Under the pieces are notes generated by a model. That model ran no database searches, was not told where the DNA came from, and was given only the letters and a program-made list of their open reading frames with translations. 64,000 bases of DNA from Actinomycetes bacterium (GTDB lineage: Bacteria > Actinomycetota > Acidimicrobiia > Acidimicrobiales > Ilumatobacteraceae), in assembly GCA_025356335.1 (NCBI GenBank), contig JANXUF010000033.1:1-64000 (forward strand), written 5' to 3'. A program made the position numbers and the translations under genes. Positions 29,596-38,013 of this stretch are shown here, in pieces. Within the stretch, counting starts at the first letter, position 1. The number at the start of each line of letters is the position of its first letter.

Positions 29596-30525
29596 ATGAA
29601 TCCGTTGCGCTGGGGCATCATTGGTGCCACCTCGAAGATCTACAACCAGAGCCTCAAGCCAGCGATGCTCGAAGGAGACCGCCACGAGATCGTCGCCGAG
29701 GCGAGCCGCAGCGACGGCGGGCGCGACCCATATTCGGCGCTACTGGAGCGAGCCGATGTCGACGCCGTGTACATACCGCTCCCGAATGACGGCCACAAGC
29801 CGTGGATCCTGAGGGCACTGCAAGCCGGCAAGCACGTACTGTGCGAGAAACCGTTGACGATGTCTGCAACCGACACGATCGACGTCTTCGACGCTGGCGA
29901 ATCCGCTGGCCGAGTGCTGATGGAGGCCTACATGTGGCCACACCATCCGCGCGCCAGACGGGTACTGCAGTGTTGCGCTGACGGCACCATCGGCGCACTC
30001 CGTTCGGTGCGCAGCGTCTTCACCTATCCGTCGTCCGACCCGACGAATCACCGATTCGATGAACGGGGTGCCGGCGCACTGTTCGACGTCGGGATCTACT
30101 GCCTCGGACCGGCGATGCTGATCGCAGGCCGCGACCATGCGGCCGTTGCCGGATCGGCAACACGCAACGCGAAGCACGTCGACGTATCGATGACCGGCTT
30201 CGTCGATTGGGGCGGCGGACTCGGGAGCAGCTTCGATGTCAGTTTCGAAGCTCCGGCCAGACGGGTCCTCGAAGTGTCGGGAACCGAGGGAATCCTGACG
30301 CTGCCCGGGTTTCACGCCCCGGGTCCGCTCGGTTCCTCCGTGATCATGATCGAGCGCCGTGACGGTTCGAAGGAGGTGACCGACGTCGAGGGGGCCAACG
30401 CCTTCGTCGAGATGCTCGATCAGTTCGCCTCCGTCGTCAACGGCGACGCCGCACCAGTGTTCGGGCGTCGAGAAAGCGTGCGATTGGCGGGAGTGATCGA
30501 CGCACTGCACGCCGCGACTCGATAG
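29596..30525 (+). CDS. Gfo/Idh/MocA family oxidoreductase
   Basis: RWGIIGATSKIYNQSL, VDAVYIPLPNDGHKPWILRALQAGKHVLCEKPLTMSATD. Confidence 0.93.
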   Translation: MNPLRWGIIGATSKIYNQSLKPAMLEGDRHEIVAEASRSDGGRDPYSALLERADVDAVYIPLPNDGHKPWILRALQAGKHVLCEKPLTMSATDTIDVFDAGESAGRVLMEAYMWPHHPRARRVLQCCADGTIGALRSVRSVFTYPSSDPTNHRFDERGAGALFDVGIYCLGPAMLIAGRDHAAVAGSATRNAKHVDVSMTGFVDWGGGLGSSFDVSFEAPARRVLEVSGTEGILTLPGFHAPGPLGSSVIMIERRDGSKEVTDVEGANAFVEMLDQFASVVNGDAAPVFGRRESVRLAGVIDALHAATR

Positions 30526-30545
30526 CGAACCCGGCAACCGAGGCT

Positions 30546-30935
30546 CTACCGCGGTCGACGTGCGACGAGTTCGATCTCGACCTTCGCTCCGTACGGCAGC
30601 GCGGCCACTCCGACGGTCGTGCGCGCCGGGTACGGTTCGGCGAACTTCGTCTTGTAGACGGCATTCATCGCCGCGAAGTCGTTCGGCAGGTCCGTCAGAT
30701 AGGCGTTGACCTTGACGACGTCGTCGGCGGTCAGTCCGGCTGCAGCCAGCACCGTGAAGAGATTGTCGAGGACCTGGTTCGTCTGCACATCGATACCGCC
30801 CTCGACGAGTTCCCCCGTCGCCGGATCGACAGGCGTCTGTCCGGCGAGGTAGACGAACGGGTCGGCATCGATCGCCTGCGAGTAGGGCCCGAGTGCAGCG
30901 GGGGCTTCTGCTGAATGGATCGGCATGCGCGACAT
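30546..30935 (-). CDS. RidA family protein (Rid/YER057c/UK114)
   Basis: AALGPYSQAIDADPFVYLAGQTPVDPATGELV, PARTTVGVAALPYGAKVEIELVA. Confidence 0.93.
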   Translation of the reverse strand: MSRMPIHSAEAPAALGPYSQAIDADPFVYLAGQTPVDPATGELVEGGIDVQTNQVLDNLFTVLAAAGLTADDVVKVNAYLTDLPNDFAAMNAVYKTKFAEPYPARTTVGVAALPYGAKVEIELVARRPR

Positions 30936-30996
30936 CAGGCGAGCCTATGCGAAGCCGCCTGCTCGAGCCGGTGGAAACGCAGCGAAGGGTCGGTTC

Positions 30997-31018
30997 GTGG
31001 ACGCCACGTCCACTTTTT
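30997..31018 (+). terminator. Hairpin GTGGACG-CCA-CGTCCAC followed by TTTTT
   Basis: Perfect 7-bp stem with T-tract on the plus strand. Confidence 0.6.
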
Positions 31019-31074
31019 GCTCAAACCTTCTCAGGGCGCGAGTGGCGAGGGGTGAGGGCGGCGCTGCGGCGACG

Positions 31075-31962
31075 TCAGGTGAGCAGGGTGATGAGGCTCG
31101 AGGTGTCCCATCGTTTGCCGCCGTTGGCGACGACCTGCGCGTAGAACTGGTCGACGAGCGCGGTGAGCGGGAGCTTGGCGCCGTTTCGGCGGGCCTCGTC
31201 GAGGCAGAAGCCGAGGTCCTTGCGCATCCATTCGACGGCGAACCCGAATTCGAATTCACCGCGGGCCATCGTCTTCGAGCGATTCTCCATCTGCCACGAC
31301 TGCGCAGCACCCTTGGAGATCACGTCGATCACGTCGTCGGTTTCGAGACCGGCCGCCTGACCGAAGGCGATCGCCTCCGAGAGGCCCTGGACGATGCCGG
31401 CGATACAGATCTGATTGACCATCTTCGTCAATTGGCCGGCGCCGACCTCGCCGAGCCGGCGGCACGATTTGGCGAACGCAGCGATGACCGGAGCGACCGT
31501 GTCGAAGTCGGCCTGCGAGCCCCCGCACATCACGGTCAACGCGCCGTTCTCGGCACCGGCCTGACCACCGGAGACGGGAGCGTCGACGAAACCGACGCCC
31601 GACGCGGCTGCGGCGGCACCGATCTCACGTGCGAGGAGCGCCGAAGCAGTCGTGTGGTCGACGAGCGCCGAACCGCTTGTCATTCCGGCAAGGGCTCCGT
31701 CTTCGCCGAGCACGACCGAACGGACGTCGTCGTCGTTGCCGACGCACATGAAGACGATCGCCGCACCGGAGGCCGCCGATTTCGGGGTCGCTGCCGCGAC
31801 ACCCCCGTTCGCCCGTACCCACGCCTGCGCCTTCGAGGCGGTGCGATTGTAGACGGTGACCTGATGGCCGGCTGCGGCAAGATGACGGGCCATCGGCGAG
31901 CCCATGACCCCCAGGCCGATGAAGGCGACTGGGAGGCCGGTCGAGGAGATCGACTCGCTCAT
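31075..31962 (-). CDS. NAD(P)-dependent beta-hydroxyacid dehydrogenase (3-hydroxyisobutyrate dehydrogenase-like)
   Basis: VAFIGLGVMGSPMARHLAAAGHQVTVYNRT, FVDAPVSGGQAGAENGALTVMCGG, GAGQLTKMVNQICIAG. Confidence 0.93.
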   Translation of the reverse strand: MSESISSTGLPVAFIGLGVMGSPMARHLAAAGHQVTVYNRTASKAQAWVRANGGVAAATPKSAASGAAIVFMCVGNDDDVRSVVLGEDGALAGMTSGSALVDHTTASALLAREIGAAAAASGVGFVDAPVSGGQAGAENGALTVMCGGSQADFDTVAPVIAAFAKSCRRLGEVGAGQLTKMVNQICIAGIVQGLSEAIAFGQAAGLETDDVIDVISKGAAQSWQMENRSKTMARGEFEFGFAVEWMRKDLGFCLDEARRNGAKLPLTALVDQFYAQVVANGGKRWDTSSLITLLT

Positions 31963-32732
31963 TCCGGCGTCACGTATGCGCTCGTGATCCCGCCGTCGAT
32001 GATGAGCGACTGGCCGGTCATCCAACTCGACTCGTCGCTCGCGAGGAAGAGTGCGCCGTTGGCGATCTCGATCGGTTCGCCGAAGCGGCCCATCGGGATG
32101 TGCACGAGGCGTCGGTTGCGTTTGGAATCGTCGGACAGGAACTTGGCGAGCAGAGGCGTCATGATCGGCCCGGGGCACAGTGCGTTGGCGCGGATGCCCT
32201 GACGGGCATAGATCACGGCGATTTCACGAGTCATCGCCAATACGGCGCCCTTCGAGGCGGTGTAGGCGATCTGCGGCGTGGCGGCACCCATATGGGCGAC
32301 GAACGAGGCGACGTTGACGATCGATCCGCCACCGCCGGCGAGCATCGCCGGAATGGCGTACTTGCAGCCGAGCAACACGCCTTTGACGTTGATGTCCATC
32401 GTCCTCTCATACGTCTCGATCGACGTCGACACCGGATCGTCGTCGTCGCCGAGCATCACGCCGGCGTTGTTGTACAGCACGTGCAACCCGCCGAATGTCT
32501 CGACGGCATGCTCGATAGCGGCCTTGATCGAGTCGGGATCGGTCACATCAGTTCGCACATAGGTGGCCTCACCGCCGGCGTCCTCGATCGCCGCAACGAC
32601 CTCATCACCGTCGGACATGTCGGCAATGACGAGCTTGGCACCCTCTGCCGCGAACCGCTCCGCGCCGACGCGCCCGAGCCCCGATGCTGCGCCGGTGATC
32701 AGCGCAACCTTTCCCTCCAACCGACCGGTCAC
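31959..32732 (-). CDS. SDR family oxidoreductase
   Basis: VALITGAASGLGRVGAERFAAEGAKLVIADMS, LYNNAGVM, IAYTASKGAVLAMTREIAV; ATGA overlap with the downstream gene. Confidence 0.94.
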   Translation of the reverse strand: MTGRLEGKVALITGAASGLGRVGAERFAAEGAKLVIADMSDGDEVVAAIEDAGGEATYVRTDVTDPDSIKAAIEHAVETFGGLHVLYNNAGVMLGDDDDPVSTSIETYERTMDINVKGVLLGCKYAIPAMLAGGGGSIVNVASFVAHMGAATPQIAYTASKGAVLAMTREIAVIYARQGIRANALCPGPIMTPLLAKFLSDDSKRNRRLVHIPMGRFGEPIEIANGALFLASDESSWMTGQSLIIDGGITSAYVTPE

Positions 32733-32824
32733 GTGAGGTTCCTTCCATCGATGTGCTGGCGAATGTGCCGGTGCGACGCTAGCCGAGCATCGTCATCGCC
32801 GGATCGATGCCGTGCAGACATTAT

Positions 32825-32893
32825 TTGAACATGTTCAGCAACTGCTTGACGGGAGCGGCCAAAACAGTCATACTCATTATTGAACACGTTCAA
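32825..32893. promoter_or_regulatory. Two operator-like boxes TTGAAC-AT-GTTCAG and TTGAAC-AC-GTTCAA flanking a TTGACG-N17-CATACT promoter
   Basis: Boxes at 32825-32838 and 32880-32893 in the divergent intergenic region; promoter at 32846-32874. Confidence 0.7.
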
Positions 32894-32997
32894 CTTTGCT
32901 GTCGAACATGATCCTCCGACGTGATCCTCGAAGGTCATCGTCGACATTCGAGTCACGAACGTCGGATTGCCGGACCTCTCACCAAGGAGCATCACCC

Positions 32998-33420
32998 ATG
33001 GACTACAAAGTACTGACATATCTGCTGTACCTCGCCGTCACCGTCCCACTGACGATCTTCGTCGCCAGGACGCTGTACGGCAACGGCAAGGTCTTCCTGC
33101 AGGACGTCTTCGATGGCGACGAACGACTTGCCGAGGCGGTGAATCGTCTGCTCGTCGTCGGCTTCTACCTGCTGAACCTCGGCTACGTGGCCCTGTTCCT
33201 CAAGACGGGGAATCGCATCGCCGGCGGCCAACAGATGCTCGAAGTCCTCAGCCAACGCGTCGGCATCGTCGCCATCGTCCTCGGCACCGTCCACCTCGCC
33301 AACGTCTGGGTCTTCAACCTGCTGCGCCGGCGGGCACTCGACGCCGCCGAGATCCACAGCCCGGTCGCCGCGGCCGAGCGGACCACCGTCGTCGCCAACC
33401 CGTGGGGTGCCCCCCGGTGA
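32998..33420 (+). CDS. Hypothetical membrane protein (about 140 aa)
   Basis: MDYKVLTYLLYLAVTVPLTIFVARTLYGNGKVFLQDVF..., multiple TM segments. Confidence 0.75.
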   Translation: MDYKVLTYLLYLAVTVPLTIFVARTLYGNGKVFLQDVFDGDERLAEAVNRLLVVGFYLLNLGYVALFLKTGNRIAGGQQMLEVLSQRVGIVAIVLGTVHLANVWVFNLLRRRALDAAEIHSPVAAAERTTVVANPWGAPR

Positions 33421-33899
33421 TCCAGCAATCCAGTGCGCCTGCCGGGCAACAGCCTGCCCGGCCACAGCCTGCCGGGCTACTCTCCCTCGAGCACCCCGTG
33501 ATCACCGGACTGACGGTGCTCTATGACGGGGCATGCTCGGTGTGCCGGGCCTGTCGCCATTCGATGGAATCGCAGTCGCAACTCGTACCCGTCGACTTCG
33601 TCGCTGCCCGATCCGAAGAGGCGCGCCGACGGTTTCCCGAGCTCGATCATGCCAGGACTGCCGACGAGATCACCGTCGTCTCCGATGACGGTTCGGTCTT
33701 CCGTGGCGACGATGCCTTCATCGTCTGCCTGTGGGCGATGCGCAACACCCGCCATCTCGCCGAGGAAGTCGCCAAGGGCCGCAACCCGTGGGTCGTGCGT
33801 GCACTGTTGGGGACGACCGGGCTGCTGCGAACGCTGTCGAAACCTCGCTGCGACGAGGAGGCATCGTGTCATGCCCCTATGGCAGGCTGGAAGCAATGA
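33417..33899 (+). CDS. DCC-family (DUF393) thiol-disulfide oxidoreductase-like protein
   Basis: LTVLYDGACSVCRACRHSM (DxxCxxC) with downstream DUF393-like region; GTG start overlapping the upstream stop. Confidence 0.8.
   Translation: MIQQSSAPAGQQPARPQPAGLLSLEHPVITGLTVLYDGACSVCRACRHSMESQSQLVPVDFVAARSEEARRRFPELDHARTADEITVVSDDGSVFRGDDAFIVCLWAMRNTRHLAEEVAKGRNPWVVRALLGTTGLLRTLSKPRCDEEASCHAPMAGWKQ
33437..33481 (+). repeat. 15-bp x3 in-frame tandem repeat in the DCC-protein N-terminus
   Basis: gcctgccgggcaaca / gcctgcccggccaca / gcctgccgggctact. Confidence 0.85.
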
Positions 33900-34588
33900 A
33901 TCGCCAAGCACGCGGCCAACTGACGAAGTCGTCGATCATCGACGCGGCCCTGGAACTGTTCGAGGCGGGCGGCTACGAGGCGACGACGATGCGGGCGATC
34001 GCCGAAAAGGCCGAGGTCTCGCTTGGCAGCGCCTACTACTACTTCGATTCGAAGGAACACCTGATCCAGGGCTTCTACGTCCGTGCAGGAGACGAGCAGA
34101 ACGCCGTCGTGCCGGGTCGAGTCGCCGGGGTCTCCGACCTCGCAGCGCGCCTCATCATCTTCATCGATGCATGGGTCGAGATCATGGCGAAGTACCGGGC
34201 GTTCGCCGCTGCGTTCTTCCGCAGCGCGGCGAACCCGCAGAGCCCGCTGAGTCCGTTCAGTCCGGAAAGTGCTCCTGCCAGAGCCGTCGGCATCGATTTG
34301 CTACGACGGGTGATCGACGGATCTGATGCCGAGCTCCCGGAGGCGATCCGTGACGAGTTGCCGGAATTGATCTGGCTCTATCACATGGGCGTCGTGTTGT
34401 TCTGGGTGTATGACGGATCGGAGGACTCGCAAGCGACCAGGCTGCTCGTGCGGCGCACGGTGCCCCTGCTGACCGCAGCGATCAGCCTCGCCCAACTGCC
34501 GGCACTGCGCAGCATGATCACCGACCTGATGGCACTCGTCGGCGATCTCAAACTGCTGCTGACGGCACCCGCAGCCTCGGCGTCGTGA
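33896..34588 (+). CDS. TetR family transcriptional regulator
   Basis: IIDAALELFEAGGYEATTMRAIAEKAEVSLGSAYYYFDSKEHLIQGFY; ATGA overlap with the upstream gene. Confidence 0.93.
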   Translation: MNRQARGQLTKSSIIDAALELFEAGGYEATTMRAIAEKAEVSLGSAYYYFDSKEHLIQGFYVRAGDEQNAVVPGRVAGVSDLAARLIIFIDAWVEIMAKYRAFAAAFFRSAANPQSPLSPFSPESAPARAVGIDLLRRVIDGSDAELPEAIRDELPELIWLYHMGVVLFWVYDGSEDSQATRLLVRRTVPLLTAAISLAQLPALRSMITDLMALVGDLKLLLTAPAASAS

Positions 34589-34592
34589 GCTC

Positions 34593-35990
34593 CTACGCGC
34601 GTTCCCAGTAGCGTCGGAGTTCCCAGTCGGTGACGGTCTGGTTGAACGACATCCACTCCTGTTTGGCCATGTTGAGGATGTGGGCGTGGACATCTTCGCC
34701 AAAACACGCCTTGGCGACGTCGGAGCGCTCCCATAGATCGATGGCGTCGACGATGCTCCATGGAATGCGCGGCAGATCCGTCGATTCGTAACCGTTGCCG
34801 GTGTAGGCGGGTGGTGGTTCGATCTTGTTCTCGATGCCGTGCAGCCCGCCGGCGATCGTCCCGGCGAACGCCAGATAGGAGTTGGCGTCAGCACCGGGGA
34901 TGCGACTCTCGACACGGCTGCCCTTGCCGTGGCCGACCTTGCGGAACCCGAGCGTGCGGTTGTCGAGCCCCCAGCCGACAGCTGTCGGCGCCCACGAACT
35001 CGGCTGGAACCGCTTGTATGAGTTGATCGTCGGACCCCAGAGCAGCGAGAAATCCTGCGCCGTTGCCAGCAATCCGCCGAGCCACCAGCGGAACGTGTCG
35101 CTCATGTGATGATCGGCGCTGTGGTCGTCGAAGACGTTGACCGACTGATCGGCATTCCACAAGGACGAATGAATGTGACACGACGAACCGGTGTCGTTGA
35201 AGTCGTACTTCGCCATGAAGCTGATCGACCGGCCGTTCAGCGCGGCGATCTCCTTTGCCGAGTTCTTGTAGACGGCGTTGCGGTCCGCCATCTCGACGGC
35301 AGTCGTGTAATCGAGGTTGATCTCGTGCTGGCCTCGCCCGGCCTCGCCTTTGGAGAACTCCACAGGGACACCGGCCGCTTCCAGGCCCCTGCGGATCTGA
35401 CCGATGATGTATTCGTCCTTGGTCGTCTGCAACACGTGGTAATCCTCGAGCCACGGCGAATGCGGCTCGAGACCCTTGTAGCCCTTGGCAAACGCCTGCT
35501 CATAGGTGTCGCGGAAAAGATAGAACTCGATCTCGCTGGCGACGAGGGCGACGTAACCGGCATCGGATGCCTTGTTCACCTGATCGCGCAGGATCTGGCG
35601 AGGCGCCACGCGGATCGGCTCACCGCTGTCGACGTCGAACAGATCGCACATCACCATCGCCGTGCCCTTTACCCACGGGATCCTGCGGATCGTCGACCAG
35701 TCCGGCGTCGCCAGCATGTCGCCGTAGCCGAGGTCGTAGTTGGCGAAGGCGTAGCCGGGGACGGCGTTGTTGTCCCAATCGGTGGCGATCAGGTAGTTGC
35801 AGTTCTCGGTGCCGTTGTGCTGCACGTTCTCGAGGAAGAACCGGCCGGTCGTGCGTTTGGCCACCAGGCGTCCCTGAAGATCGGGGAATGCCACGAGGAC
35901 GGTATCGATCTCGCCCGACTCGATTGCGGTGACCAGTTCAGCTTGGGTGACGGTGACTCGTGAACTCATGATGCGAGCGATGGTAGTCAA
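34593..35990 (-). CDS. Glutamine synthetase family protein (gamma-glutamylpolyamine synthetase-like)
   Basis: EFSKGEAGRGQHEINLDYTTAVEMADRN, SFMAKYDFNDTGSSCHIHSSLW, RVESRIPGADANSYLAFAGTIAGGLHGIE. Confidence 0.9.
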   Translation of the reverse strand: MTTIARIMSSRVTVTQAELVTAIESGEIDTVLVAFPDLQGRLVAKRTTGRFFLENVQHNGTENCNYLIATDWDNNAVPGYAFANYDLGYGDMLATPDWSTIRRIPWVKGTAMVMCDLFDVDSGEPIRVAPRQILRDQVNKASDAGYVALVASEIEFYLFRDTYEQAFAKGYKGLEPHSPWLEDYHVLQTTKDEYIIGQIRRGLEAAGVPVEFSKGEAGRGQHEINLDYTTAVEMADRNAVYKNSAKEIAALNGRSISFMAKYDFNDTGSSCHIHSSLWNADQSVNVFDDHSADHHMSDTFRWWLGGLLATAQDFSLLWGPTINSYKRFQPSSWAPTAVGWGLDNRTLGFRKVGHGKGSRVESRIPGADANSYLAFAGTIAGGLHGIENKIEPPPAYTGNGYESTDLPRIPWSIVDAIDLWERSDVAKACFGEDVHAHILNMAKQEWMSFNQTVTDWELRRYWERA

Positions 35991-36022
35991 CGTCCGGCAT
36001 CGGGCAGAACATCGCCGTCGAG

Positions 36023-36568
36023 TCAGCGCTTGCGGGCGACGGGTTCCTTCGGTGGCTTGAGCACGCCTTTGGCGAGTGCGTCGTCGAGGTACTGCTCTGC
36101 GTCTTCTGCGCTGACCTTCAACGCCGGCGCGATCTCCGAGATCAGGTTGATGCGAGCACGCTCGTACATCGTTCGTTCTGCCGCAGACAGCGCAGCATCG
36201 CGGTTACGCGCTGCGAGGTTACGGACAACTTCCGCAACCTGGTAGACGTCACCGGACTTGAGCTTTTCCTGGTGGTTCTTGAAACGGCGTGACCAGTTCG
36301 ACGGGACACGGGGATCGGCCTTCGACAGCACCGAGACCAGGTCTTCGAGTTCGTCGGCGTTGACCGGCGGACGGACACCGACTTCGGCGGTCTTGTTGAC
36401 CGGAACGTTGAGGGTCATCTCATTGATGACCGTCTTCAGGATGAGGTAGTCCTGCGTCTCTCCGAACACTGTGATCTTCTTGTTGCCAACGACGATGCAA
36501 GCACCGTGCTGGGGATAGATGACCGTGTCACCCTTCTTGAACTTCACACAAGACCTCGTTGCAGCCAT
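36023..36568 (-). CDS. carD: CarD family transcriptional regulator
   Basis: VKFKKGDTVIYPQHGACIVVGNKKITVFGETQDYLILK, RRFKNHQEKLKSGDVYQVAEVVRNLAARNRDAALSAAERTMYERA. Start may be the internal GTG. Confidence 0.93.
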   Translation of the reverse strand: MAATRSCVKFKKGDTVIYPQHGACIVVGNKKITVFGETQDYLILKTVINEMTLNVPVNKTAEVGVRPPVNADELEDLVSVLSKADPRVPSNWSRRFKNHQEKLKSGDVYQVAEVVRNLAARNRDAALSAAERTMYERARINLISEIAPALKVSAEDAEQYLDDALAKGVLKPPKEPVARKR

Positions 36569-36633
36569 GGCGATACACCGCCCAGGAGACCGTCCAGGGT
36601 AGGGCCAGAACCGCCATTTTCCGCCGCTGGGCG

Positions 36634-37395
36634 TCAGCCTTGTACCGCCAACTCGTCGCCGATACCGATCTGTCCCTCATGGACGACAAGCGCGCCGACG
36701 CCGAGTTGGTTACCCAAGTCGTTGATGATCGTCCTGAGTACGCCGAGGTCGCGGTCGACGCCGCCCGGCTGCGCCCGCGTCGTCATCACGCATCGCTCGA
36801 TCGGTTTGACGACCTCGAGTTCCGTGCTTCCGGTGCCGACACGCTTGCCTTCCAGAGGTCGCGCCGACCCGCCGGAGACGATCACGTTGAAGCGAAACCG
36901 ACGCGGATCCCAGTCACGGAGTTCGTCGAGCGAACCGATCGACACCCTGGTCTGCGTCGAGTCGTGGTACGTGTCGGTCGGCCCGTCCCAGTGCAGCCAC
37001 GGCGCCGCGTCGACGGAGAAGTCCTCGTGCTCGAAGTCCGGGGCGATCTCGTAGGTGCCGGAACCTCCGCCAGCCCTGCGCAGTTCGACCGGGCGGCCGA
37101 GCCACGCCGACAGTCGAGCGGACGCGTCGTTGGAACTGGACGGGCGCGTCCCGTCCGGCAAGGTGATCTGCACGTTGCCGTCTGGCTGCAGCGCCGCAGA
37201 TGCCCAGAGCAGCAGGGGCTCGCGCCGTCCCGTGAGCGTCATGCCGCTCGTCAGATCGACCACCGCCCACTGGCGGTCGCCGGCGATGCCAAGTCGGTCG
37301 AGGCGTGCCGTTTCGAGGCGCTCCCCCTGCATCGACTTGACCGGATACCGCCACAGCTGCTCGACACGCATCGTCGCAGCGTAAACCGCCGCCAA
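36634..37395 (-). CDS. MOSC domain-containing protein
   Basis: MRVEQLWRYPVKSMQGERLETARLDRLGIAGDRQWAVVD; start probably at the internal ATG (MRVEQLW). Confidence 0.88.
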   Translation of the reverse strand: MAAVYAATMRVEQLWRYPVKSMQGERLETARLDRLGIAGDRQWAVVDLTSGMTLTGRREPLLLWASAALQPDGNVQITLPDGTRPSSSNDASARLSAWLGRPVELRRAGGGSGTYEIAPDFEHEDFSVDAAPWLHWDGPTDTYHDSTQTRVSIGSLDELRDWDPRRFRFNVIVSGGSARPLEGKRVGTGSTELEVVKPIERCVMTTRAQPGGVDRDLGVLRTIINDLGNQLGVGALVVHEGQIGIGDELAVQG

Positions 37396-37454
37396 CGAAA
37401 CGCATCGGTCGAATCACGTCTCGTGCCACTCGAATCATGTCTAGTGTCACCCCG

Positions 37455-37991
37455 ATGACCACCTATGTCGCCCTCCTGCGAGCCGTGAACGTCGGTGGGG
37501 CGAACCGCATCAAGATGGCGGACCTCAAGGCAGCGTTCGTCACCAACGGATTCGTCGATGCGACCACACACATCCAGACCGGAAACGTGATCTTCACCAG
37601 CAAGCTGGCGGAGTCGAAGGTGAAGTCGGCGGTCGAGGCGCTGATCACCGAACACCTCGCTTTGTCGATCACCGCCATCGTCCGCTCGGCGAAGGAGATG
37701 ACGGCGGTGATCGCCGGCGGGCACCCGCTCGGCGGTTCGGAGGAACTCAAGCAGCTGTACGTCTCGTTCCTCGACCAAGCTCCGAAGCAGGACCTGGCAG
37801 AGAGTTTCGGCGCGAGGTCGTTTCCGGACGCCGAGTTCGAGGTGGTCGGCCGCGAAGTCTTCATCCGCTATCACGCTGGCGCCGGCACATCGAAGCTGAC
37901 GAATGGCCTGATCGAGTCGAAGCTGAAGGTGAAATCGACAGCGCGGAACTGGAATGTCACCACCAACCTGACGAGGCTGCTGAACCCGTGA
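37455..37991 (+). CDS. DUF1697 family protein
   Basis: TTYVALLRAVNVGGANRIKMADLKAAFVTNGFVDATTHIQTGNVIFTSK. Confidence 0.9.
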   Translation: MTTYVALLRAVNVGGANRIKMADLKAAFVTNGFVDATTHIQTGNVIFTSKLAESKVKSAVEALITEHLALSITAIVRSAKEMTAVIAGGHPLGGSEELKQLYVSFLDQAPKQDLAESFGARSFPDAEFEVVGREVFIRYHAGAGTSKLTNGLIESKLKVKSTARNWNVTTNLTRLLNP

Positions 37992-38013
37992 TCGACGTCG
38001 CCCGAGCTGTCGG

